Position numbers and translations under genes: made by a program. A stretch of 64,000 nucleotides of DNA from Pseudomonadales bacterium (GTDB lineage Bacteria > Pseudomonadota > Gammaproteobacteria > Pseudomonadales > Halieaceae). The notes under the pieces are model-generated. The model was given only the letters and a program-made list of their open reading frames with translations, ran no database searches and was not told the origin of the DNA. This document shows positions 1-6,506 of the stretch, one piece after another; within the stretch, counting starts at the first letter, position 1, and the number at the start of each line of letters is the position of its first letter. The stretch is taken from positions 434,001 through 498,000 of the forward strand of contig JACKNO010000002.1 in assembly GCA_024234815.1 (NCBI GenBank). Direction: 5' to 3'.

Positions 1-1
1 T

Positions 2-1219
2 AATATTGCCGCCCGCGGGGAGCTGGACCGGCCACTGGTGCGCTCCCTGGCGCGGGAAATAGCCCGGCAGCAGGCCCTGGCGGGCGTCTGCCATCCCCGA
101 CCCGGCAGCGATGAAGCGGGTTCGCCCACCGCGATGCTGGCCGCGATGACGCAGAATTTTCGGCAGGTCGGTGCCTACGACGTCGCGCCGCCGCAGCGCG
201 ACCTGCTCGCGGCGCTGGAGCGATGGACCCTCGCCCGCCATGCGGCGCTATTGCCTCTGCTCGAACGCAGGGTCGCGCAGGGCAGCGTCATCGATGGCCA
301 CGGTGACTCCCACCTGGGCAATATCGCCCTGGTCGACGGTGCGGTGCGCCTGTTCGACTGCATCGAATTCAACCCCTCGCTGCGCATCATGGATGCGATT
401 GGCGAAATCGCGCTGCTGTCCATGGATCTTGAGGCCAAGGGGCACAGCCCGGAAGCCCACTGGGTGGTAGCCGATTACCTCGAGTACCGCGGTGACTATG
501 AGAGCCTGGCGCTGCTCAATCTCTACCGCTGCTACTTCGCCATGGTTCGGGCCAAGGTGGCGCTGTTGCGCGAGCCGACAAACCACCCCGCCATCATCGA
601 TACCGCCGCCTACGAAGATTTCTGCCGATACCTCGCACTTGCGGGTACCTACCGCGTGGCGCCGCTGAAATTCCTGGCGATCACCCATGGCGTGTCAGGC
701 AGCGGAAAATCAACTGTCGCCGACAAACTGGTGGCCGCCGGGGGCGCCCTGCGAATCCGCTCTGACGTGGAACGCAAGCGCCTGTTCGGCTTGGCGCCAG
801 AGCAGCGCAGCCGGGAGCGGGACAAGAGCGCGCTCTACAGCAGCCAGATGAGCAGAAAAACCTTCCTGCGACTCGAAGTACTTGCACAGCAGACACTGGA
901 TGCGGGCTTTCCCGTGATCGTGGACGCCACCTTCCTGCACCGGCGCAGCCGGGACAGTTTCAGGCGCCTGGCGAGGCGCCTCACCGTTGCCTTCGCGATC
1001 ATCGACTGCAAGGCGCCGCCAGGCCGGTTGCGGCAGCGACTGCTGGAGCGCGAACAGCACGGGCGCGACGCCTCCGAGGCCGGGGTGGGGGTGATGGAGA
1101 GCCAGCTGGCGGTGGATCAGCCACTTGCGGGCGTGGAACTGGCTCACCGTATGGAGGCGGATTCAGCAGAGGATGCGCAGCTGTTGTGGCAGCGCCTGCA
1201 ACAACTTGCGGCGGGTTGA
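2..1219 (+). CDS. Phosphotransferase (APH-like) / P-loop kinase fusion, 5' end cut by the window
   Basis: The reading frame is open to the left edge of the window, so the N terminus is missing; a GTG at 38 is unlikely to be the true start because proteins of this type are usually about 500 residues. Counted from that GTG, an aminoglycoside-phosphotransferase-like catalytic motif HGDSHLGN is at about residues 88-95, followed by FDCIEF, which fits the metal-binding segment. A second domain begins with a P-loop, GVSGSGKST, near residue 217, and resembles AAA_33/gluconate-kinase-like ATPases. The architecture matches uncharacterised bifunctional phosphotransferase/ATP-binding proteins. The substrate is unknown and drug resistance should not be assumed. 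It converges with the minus-strand gene that ends 11 bp downstream. Confidence 0.85.
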   Translation, partial: NIAARGELDRPLVRSLAREIARQQALAGVCHPRPGSDEAGSPTAMLAAMTQNFRQVGAYDVAPPQRDLLAALERWTLARHAALLPLLERRVAQGSVIDGHGDSHLGNIALVDGAVRLFDCIEFNPSLRIMDAIGEIALLSMDLEAKGHSPEAHWVVADYLEYRGDYESLALLNLYRCYFAMVRAKVALLREPTNHPAIIDTAAYEDFCRYLALAGTYRVAPLKFLAITHGVSGSGKSTVADKLVAAGGALRIRSDVERKRLFGLAPEQRSRERDKSALYSSQMSRKTFLRLEVLAQQTLDAGFPVIVDATFLHRRSRDSFRRLARRLTVAFAIIDCKAPPGRLRQRLLEREQHGRDASEAGVGVMESQLAVDQPLAGVELAHRMEADSAEDAQLLWQRLQQLAAG

Positions 1220-1230
1220 GACGAGCGGAC

Positions 1231-2274
1231 TCACTCGCAAATCGTGCTGCCGTCATCTGCTACCGCGTACCACAGGCAGTCTGACTCGGCGATGGCCGCA
1301 TTGTTGGTAATCATGAACAGCTTGAGTGCCTGCGCGGGGTAAAGCTCGCCATTCTCGATGCGCACCAGGCGTGTCACCGCACAACTGCCGCCCGCGTCCT
1401 GCGCTAAAAACAGGCTGCGCTCCGGGCCCCTGGCCCAACCCAGCAGGGTATCCGTCGCCACCGTGCCGAAGTTGTGGTGTTCGATATCGGCCTTGAGCGT
1501 AATGTCATAGTTCGCGCTGGGCTCATCGGCATAAGTGAGGGTTACATTGTCCCTCAGTTCGAGACGGATGGGGTCGCGCAGCAGTTCCAGGCCCCAGTCG
1601 GTATCGCCGTGGTCAAGGACAGTCTCTGCCCGGAAGTAACGGCACAGGCCCTCGTAGGCCAGTTCATGGGCCTCTTCGTCGAGGCGCCCGCCCACCTCAA
1701 CGGTCACCGTCGGGAAGCTGTGTTCGCTGATATCCATCAGCGCTCCCAGGCCCAGGTTCGAAACGATCAGACGCTGGGTGAAAAAAGACACCAGGGCATC
1801 GTGCTGCCGATCCATATAGGTACACACCCCGAAAGACGGGCCTGAGCCCGAGGTGTTGTGAATGTCAGTCACAGCCTCGGGCCGGTGCAGGCGCAGTATC
1901 TCCAGAATCTCCTCCGCCAGAATACCCTGGGCATCGTTAAACGGCGGGCGGAAGCAGCGATTGAGGTCCCTGGCGCGCGGCAGCATACGGTGACTGAACA
2001 GGGGAGGCTCCAGCGCGGCCGCGACAGACGCCACGATGCAGACCACGTTGACAGCGGGGCGCGCCCCTGACCTTAGCCAGCGATGCAGGGCTATCGCGCC
2101 GGAGGGTTCATTGCCGTGCAACAGGGTGACAACGGCGCGGGTGCGGTCAACACTCTGCCCGGTCAGGAAAATACAGGCGGGGCCACCCAGCCAGCGCAGG
2201 AACTCCTCGACGTTATTGCCGACCAGCGCCGGCTCGGGATCGCGAACAAAGTTGAACCGTCTCAAAGCGGCCAC
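1231..2274 (-). CDS. Succinylglutamate desuccinylase/aspartoacylase-family (M14-like) zinc hydrolase
   Basis: This 347-residue protein carries the zinc-binding motif HGNEPSG at residues 53-59 (His53 and Glu56 as ligands), the third ligand candidate in TDIHNTSGSG (His139), and a later VTVEVGG glutamate that fits the catalytic base. These are hallmarks of the AstE/AspA branch of the M14 fold, which cleaves N-acyl groups from amino acids. There is no arginine-succinyltransferase (ast) gene nearby, so a role in arginine catabolism is unlikely. Its start lies 13 bp inside the 3' end of the GCS2-type gene, indicating translational coupling. Together the pair may make and cleave a gamma-glutamyl or other acyl-amino-acid compound; that is inference. 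Confidence 0.8.
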   Translation of the reverse strand: MAALRRFNFVRDPEPALVGNNVEEFLRWLGGPACIFLTGQSVDRTRAVVTLLHGNEPSGAIALHRWLRSGARPAVNVVCIVASVAAALEPPLFSHRMLPRARDLNRCFRPPFNDAQGILAEEILEILRLHRPEAVTDIHNTSGSGPSFGVCTYMDRQHDALVSFFTQRLIVSNLGLGALMDISEHSFPTVTVEVGGRLDEEAHELAYEGLCRYFRAETVLDHGDTDWGLELLRDPIRLELRDNVTLTYADEPSANYDITLKADIEHHNFGTVATDTLLGWARGPERSLFLAQDAGGSCAVTRLVRIENGELYPAQALKLFMITNNAAIAESDCLWYAVADDGSTICE

Positions 2275-3743
2275 TCCGCCACCGCCAGATTGCGCATACT
2301 GTACTCCATATAGTTCTCCAACATTTCATGCAGGGCTTCGGCCAGCGGCATTTCCCCGCGCAGCTGCGCCAGCCGCCTGTGCTGCCACAGCGCCCCCGTC
2401 TGGCGTCGCTCCAGGCGTTGCTCGATAACACCCAGATAGCGCTCGCATTCGGCGGCGCTGACACCGATGGCCCCGAGTCCCGCCCGCGCCACGGGGAGCA
2501 GTTCGGCCAGTATTTCCGTGACCGCCCGTTCGCGGTAGTCGGAGCGATTGCTGTCCGGCCACAACAGTTTCGCGTCCAGCCCATGCTGGGCGGCGCGATA
2601 GAAATTGTACTCCGCCCGGGAAAACGGCAGACCGGGCAAAAGCTCGTTGATGTGCGGGCGCAGGCCCTGGGCAAGCCCTACAAACAGGGCGGCGTTGGCC
2701 ACCATATCCAGAGCGCTGGGGCCGGCGGGCAGAGCTCGCATCTCAATGCGCAGGTGGCCGCCATCCGTATCGTCATAGATCGGCCTGTTCCACAACCAGA
2801 CCGTGCCCTGGTGCAGGCGCAGTTCGGCCAGCGAGGGCGTGCGACCGGCCGCCAGGTCATCCGCCGGGGAAACGCTGGAGCACACCGGCAACAGTGGAGG
2901 GTAGATTCTCACGACCTCCCGGAACAGTTCGCAGGCACCACGCCGCACCCAACCCTGCCCGAAGTTGACCCTGGCCGGTTCGCGAGAGCTGTATCGGTCC
3001 ACGTGCCGGGTGTCGATCGACTGTTTGAACAGGGGCACCCTGGTCTCATGCCACAGGCGATGGCCAAACAGGGCCGGCGAGTTGGCCCCCAGCGCCAGCA
3101 CCAGGGGCGTCACCATCTGGACAGCGTTAAAGGTATCGGCGAACTCCTCCGGAGTGACCCGGTAGTGTACCTGGAATGAGGTATTGGCCCCTTCCAGGGT
3201 GATATCCGCCAGCTCTACCTTGAGAGGGTCGTCGCCGTTGATATCGATACGGAACTTGTCACCGCGCCGCCTGATCAGCTGGTCCACGAGCGCGTGGTAA
3301 CGCTTGCGCCCGGTAATACAGTGGGGGCCAAAATCCGCCTGACGCAGTGTGGGAAGAATACCGATAGGAACGATACGCCCGCCGTGTCGTGCGGCCACGA
3401 CCCGCAGGCGCTCCAGGCTGGCGAGAATTTCGCGCTCGGTGGATGCAAAAGCCGAATCGTCCAGGCGATAGGGTGACAGGTTGAACTCCAGGTTGTAGCG
3501 GTTCAATTCCAGGGTAAGTTGCGGATCATTTGCGGCGGCCTCTATTTCCTGGTTTGCATAAAGTGGATTGCCCGCATCGTCGACGATATACATCTCCAGT
3601 TCAGACCCCAGCGTTGCGGGGCCTTCGCCAAAACCCGGCTGCGTCAGCAGTTGTCGCAGCGCATCGAGATTCTCTTCGAGTCGCGCACTGAAAGCCTGGT
3701 GATCCGTTGCACCAAAACTGGTCTTGTCGATATCTATTCCCAT
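2262..3743 (-). CDS. GCS2-type glutamate-cysteine ligase-like (carboxylate-amine ligase) enzyme
   Basis: The protein has 493 residues with the family signature GSELEMYIVD at about 46-55 (metal- and ATP-binding glutamates), LNRYNLEFNLSP, and later GHRLWHETRVPLF and HLRIEMRALP. These place it in the GCS2/YbdK-like branch of the glutamine-synthetase/guanido-kinase fold, which joins an amine to a carboxylate with ATP. Whether cysteine is the real acceptor cannot be read from the sequence. The ATG at 3743 has a modest AGGT ribosome-binding site, and a 6-bp hairpin (3757-3773) lies just upstream in the leader. The 3' end overlaps the zinc hydrolase gene by 13 bp, so the two form an operon. Confidence 0.8.
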   Translation of the reverse strand: MGIDIDKTSFGATDHQAFSARLEENLDALRQLLTQPGFGEGPATLGSELEMYIVDDAGNPLYANQEIEAAANDPQLTLELNRYNLEFNLSPYRLDDSAFASTEREILASLERLRVVAARHGGRIVPIGILPTLRQADFGPHCITGRKRYHALVDQLIRRRGDKFRIDINGDDPLKVELADITLEGANTSFQVHYRVTPEEFADTFNAVQMVTPLVLALGANSPALFGHRLWHETRVPLFKQSIDTRHVDRYSSREPARVNFGQGWVRRGACELFREVVRIYPPLLPVCSSVSPADDLAAGRTPSLAELRLHQGTVWLWNRPIYDDTDGGHLRIEMRALPAGPSALDMVANAALFVGLAQGLRPHINELLPGLPFSRAEYNFYRAAQHGLDAKLLWPDSNRSDYRERAVTEILAELLPVARAGLGAIGVSAAECERYLGVIEQRLERRQTGALWQHRRLAQLRGEMPLAEALHEMLENYMEYSMRNLAVAEWPL

Positions 3744-4049
3744 GGATACCTATTCTGGAGAGTATTGCTCTCCTTGTTATTGATATGGATCGTCTCCGGG
3801 GGAAAAGCCCGGATCTGTTGCGCCAGTAGCGCGCCAAACGGCAGACCTCTCCGATGCGCATGCCCCGCCCGGTGCCCTAAAGTGTAGTCTGCCGGGCACG
3901 GGGGTGAAAGCCGCGATCGTTGACTCCCCCGGTACCCGGGGTGCCGGCATTGTCAACCGGACCTGTCGGGCGTAACCTGTAGGGCAATGTCGCACCTACA
4001 TGACTGATACCGGTGGCCGGGAATCAGCACCGGGAAGCAGGATACGCTT
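3744..4049. other. Divergent intergenic region, no gene seen
   Basis: This 306-bp stretch separates the minus-strand GCS2-type gene from the plus-strand redox protein. It holds a small hairpin at 3757-3773 (GGAGAG / CTCTCC, loop of 5) in the leader of the GCS2-type gene. I see no convincing sigma-70 pair and no small reading frame with a good ribosome-binding site. Promoters for both directions must lie here. Confidence 0.5.
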
Positions 4050-4679
4050 ATGAAAAAGCCCATTGCCGCAGTTGCCGCGATTCTCGTGGCCGTCGTCGTC
4101 ACCGGCGCGGTATTCAAGGGTCCGCTGCGGGCCTGGCTGGAGGATGTTGTGGCTGAGGATATGTTTGTCGACTCCGACAGCGACAGCTACGACCCGGGCC
4201 TTGCGGTCGGCGACAGTTTCCCCCCCATTCACGCCCTCTACCAGGGGCGCGAGATCAGCTCGATTGATCCCTTCATTTTGGACAAGGGCCTGGTGTTTAT
4301 CGCGGTGCGCTCCGCCGACTGGTGACCCTTCTGCAAGAAGCAGCTCGTGCAGCTGCAATCGTATCTCGAGGACTTCCGGCAAGCGGGCATCGGCGTGGTG
4401 GCCATCACCTATGATACGCCGGAGTTACAGCGGGCATTTATCGACAAGGTCGGGCTGCGGTATCCGCTGATCTCGGATATCGATGCCGGGACTATGCAGG
4501 CCCTGGGTATTCTCAATACCGAGTACCAGCCCGGCGATTCCAATTACGGGATACCCTATCCCGGTATTTTTATCGTGGATCGCAGCGGCACGATTGTCGG
4601 CAAGCTGTTCCTGGAAGGCTACTCAACCCGGGTCGATGCCGCCGCGGTGCTGACTTTCGCCAGGCAACTGCTGGAGTAA
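4050..4679 (+). CDS. Putative selenoprotein: membrane-anchored thioredoxin/peroxiredoxin-like protein (Sec92, UPFC motif)
   Basis: Read through the TGA at 4323-4325, this is one 209-residue protein. Residues 1-25 form an N-terminal signal anchor (MKKPIAAVAAILVAVVVTGA), followed by an acidic linker and an AhpC/TSA-like redoxin fold. The TGA falls in SADW-U-PFCKKQL, exactly where cysteine homologues have the first cysteine of CPFC, so the active site would be Sec92-Pro-Phe-Cys95. The downstream part (QLVQLQSYLEDF, VVAITYD, GIPYPGIFIVDRSGTIVGKLF) is intact redoxin sequence in the same frame, which argues against a decayed gene. A SECIS-like hairpin follows at the expected distance. A likely role is periplasmic thiol-dependent peroxide or disulfide reduction. 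Automated annotation would split or truncate it. No sel genes are in the window. Confidence 0.85.
4326..4356 (+). promoter_or_regulatory. Candidate bacterial SECIS element just after the TGA codon
   Basis: A perfect 6-bp stem GCAGCT (4340-4345) / AGCTGC (4351-4356) closes a 5-nt loop CGTGC (4346-4350). The loop begins 20 nt after the TGA and has G at its second position. This fits the general bacterial SECIS rules: short stem, loop of 3-14 nt, G in the first two loop positions, and loop about 16-37 nt from UGA. A competing 5-bp hairpin CTTCT/AGAAG (4328-4340) could form nearer the TGA. The call rests on structure by eye, not on a folding calculation. Confidence 0.65.
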
Positions 4680-4680
4680 G

Positions 4681-4703
4681 GCGCGGCGTTGAATACGCCG
4701 CGC
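4681..4703. terminator. Candidate bidirectional hairpin between convergent genes
   Basis: A perfect 8-bp stem GCGCGGCG / CGCCGCGC with a 7-nt loop lies in the 23 bp between the stop codon of the selenoprotein gene and the stop codon of the convergent SIMPL gene. There is no T run on either side, so intrinsic termination is uncertain. Confidence 0.4.
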
Positions 4704-5446
4704 TACTGTTCTATCGCATAGGACATATTAACCGTTACCTGGTAGCGACTCTCCCCCGCCGCTACCGGCACCGCATCGGCTGCCACGCCCATTTCCATAG
4801 CGGCCCTCATCATGGGTCTGGGAGCAGGGTTATAGGACTGCTCGGATATCTCAAGCACGTTGCCAAGCCTGACACCCGCCGCCGCCGCCAGCGTCTTCGC
4901 CTTGGCCACGGCATCCTGCACGGCGCGCGTGCGCGCCTGTTCGATCACGGCAGTTGGGTCATCGTTGGTAAACTGGATATTGCCGCCCTCGTTGACCCCG
5001 AGCGTCACAGATTTATCCATGATGGCGCCCAGCCTGGCGAGGTCCCGTATGCGCACGCTCAATCCGTTGCGCACGGTATAACCGACGATGCGTGGCGGCT
5101 TGTGCTCCCCCTGGGCTTTGGGCGATGGGTAGCTGTACCGGGGCTGGATAGAAAAATTGGACGTCTGGAGGTCCCGCTCGGCGATCCCCTCGTCGCGCAG
5201 CGCTTTGAGCACCTCGGTCATCGCCGCGCTGTTCGCATCCAGTGCGGCCCGCGCGGTCTCGGCTTCCCGGCTGACGGTCAGTTGCAGCACCGCCATGTCC
5301 GGCGCGACCTCGGCACCGCCCTCCCCGCTGACAATGATCTGTGGATAGGGCTCATTCGTGGATGCCTGCGCCGCGGCCTGAAAACCGAGCACGCAAAGTG
5401 AGGCGGCCACCAGGGCCGATCGTGTAACTCCTGCAAGTATTGTCAT
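4703..5446 (-). CDS. Secreted SIMPL (DUF541) domain protein
   Basis: The protein has 247 residues with a cleavable signal peptide (about residues 1-28, ending QAAAQA). The mature part opens with PQIIVSGEGGAEVAPDMA and has the long helical segment and VRNGLSVRIRDLARLG region typical of SIMPL/DUF541 proteins (E. coli YggE, Campylobacter Omp28 relatives). These are periplasmic proteins of poorly defined function, linked in E. coli to relief of oxidative stress. The start overlaps the stop of fdsD by 4 bp, so it is translationally coupled to the formate dehydrogenase operon, an unusual association. The 3' end converges on the selenoprotein gene. Confidence 0.85.
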   Translation of the reverse strand: MTILAGVTRSALVAASLCVLGFQAAAQASTNEPYPQIIVSGEGGAEVAPDMAVLQLTVSREAETARAALDANSAAMTEVLKALRDEGIAERDLQTSNFSIQPRYSYPSPKAQGEHKPPRIVGYTVRNGLSVRIRDLARLGAIMDKSVTLGVNEGGNIQFTNDDPTAVIEQARTRAVQDAVAKAKTLAAAAGVRLGNVLEISEQSYNPAPRPMMRAAMEMGVAADAVPVAAGESRYQVTVNMSYAIEQ

Positions 5447-5685
5447 TGGGTATCACTCCGGTTGGAATCTGTATTATCGAGGGCGGCCAGGGCGATTGCG
5501 ACAGCTGGTGCCACAGCGCCGCCGGCGCGCCGAAAATCAAGCAACTGCCGGCGCATGGCCGGTGTCCAGAATTTGCGGATGTGCGCAGCCGTTTCGCGCG
5601 CCACGATGACCTCGTCCTGTCCGGCGGCCACATTGAGGGCGATCTGGTTTGCCATTTTCACCAGCTGCTCTATCTGTCGCGACAC
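5443..5685 (-). CDS. fdsD: NAD-dependent formate dehydrogenase delta subunit
   Basis: This 80-residue protein has the short conserved pattern of FdsD: an N-terminal helix QLVKMANQIALNV, then HIRKFWTPAMRRQLLDF. FdsD is a small protein encoded at the end of fds operons and is needed for formation or maturation of active soluble molybdenum formate dehydrogenase. It lies 2 bp downstream of fdhD, in the canonical order G-B-A-C-D, and overlaps the SIMPL gene start by 4 bp. Position and sequence together make the call firm. Confidence 0.9.
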   Translation of the reverse strand: MSRQIEQLVKMANQIALNVAAGQDEVIVARETAAHIRKFWTPAMRRQLLDFRRAGGAVAPAVAIALAALDNTDSNRSDTQ

Positions 5686-5687
5686 CG

Positions 5688-6506
5688 TCAGTCCTCCTCC
5701 ACAAGGCGCTGCGGGTTGGCATATATCACCTGCCTGCCCGATTGCACAAAGCCCACCAGGGTAAGGCCGCTTTGCTCGGCTTGACTAACCGCAAGGGAGG
5801 TAGCCGCCGACACCGCCGCCAGAATCTGGATATTGCAGGCCGCCGCCTTGGCGACCATTTCATAGCTGGCGCGACTGGTGACCAGGGCGAAGCCATTGGC
5901 AGCGTGCGCGCTGCCCCTCAGCGCGCCGAGCAACTTGTCCAGGGCATTGTGACGACCCACATCCTCACGTACCAGTTCAATCGCACCGCTGGCGTCGCAC
6001 CAGGCCGCGCCATGCACTCCGCCGGTGAGACGCTTCAGGGACTGGCGCTGGCCGAGCGCAAGCGCCGCGCTCTGCAGGACCCGGTGCGAAAGGCGAACAT
6101 CGTCACCGACCCGCACGGGTTCGGGAATGGCCTGTTCCAACGACTCGACACCGCACAGGCCACAACCGCTGCGACCCACCAGGTTGCGACGGCGTTCCTT
6201 GAGCCCGGCGAAGGCCGCAGCGCTGATTGTCATGGCTACTTCGATGCCCTGCTCGCGCGCGAACACTTCCAGGTCCAGCATCTCGTCCCGGCCCTGCACA
6301 ATACCCTCGGACAGACTGAAACCCAGGGCGAGATCCTCCAGGTCAGCGGGTGTGGCCATCATCACGACATGGGAGATGCCGTTATAGACCAGCGCCACCG
6401 GAGCCTCGATGACGATCACGTCTTCGTCGCAGGACACCCGGCCCCGCTCCCAGATTCGGCGCACAACCGTTTGCATCACCGGGGCCAGCCCTGTCTCCCG
6501 GGTCAT
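5688..6506 (-). CDS. fdhD: Formate dehydrogenase accessory sulfurtransferase FdhD (FdsC)
   Basis: This 272-residue protein of the FdhD/FdsC family transfers sulfur to the molybdenum bis-MGD cofactor before insertion into formate dehydrogenase. The CxxC motif that carries the persulfide is visible in GRSGCGLCGVESL. Other conserved parts are PADLEDLALGFSLSEGIV and DVGRHNALDKLLGAL, the latter near the cofactor-binding loop. The start overlaps the fdsA stop by 4 bp and fdsD follows after 2 bp, so it is a central operon member. The length is normal for the family. Confidence 0.93.
   Translation of the reverse strand: MTRETGLAPVMQTVVRRIWERGRVSCDEDVIVIEAPVALVYNGISHVVMMATPADLEDLALGFSLSEGIVQGRDEMLDLEVFAREQGIEVAMTISAAAFAGLKERRRNLVGRSGCGLCGVESLEQAIPEPVRVGDDVRLSHRVLQSAALALGQRQSLKRLTGGVHGAAWCDASGAIELVREDVGRHNALDKLLGALRGSAHAANGFALVTSRASYEMVAKAAACNIQILAAVSAATSLAVSQAEQSGLTLVGFVQSGRQVIYANPQRLVEED

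Noticed and set aside
1..1219. Aminoglycoside resistance gene
   Set aside because: The APH-like motif is present, but the fusion with a P-loop kinase domain is typical of uncharacterised housekeeping-type proteins and there is no mobile context.
4050..4325. A truncated pseudogene followed by an unrelated short gene at 4347-4679
   Set aside because: The two parts are one redoxin in the same frame, the stop is TGA at the redox-Cys position, and a SECIS-like hairpin follows; decay would be expected to leave further damage.
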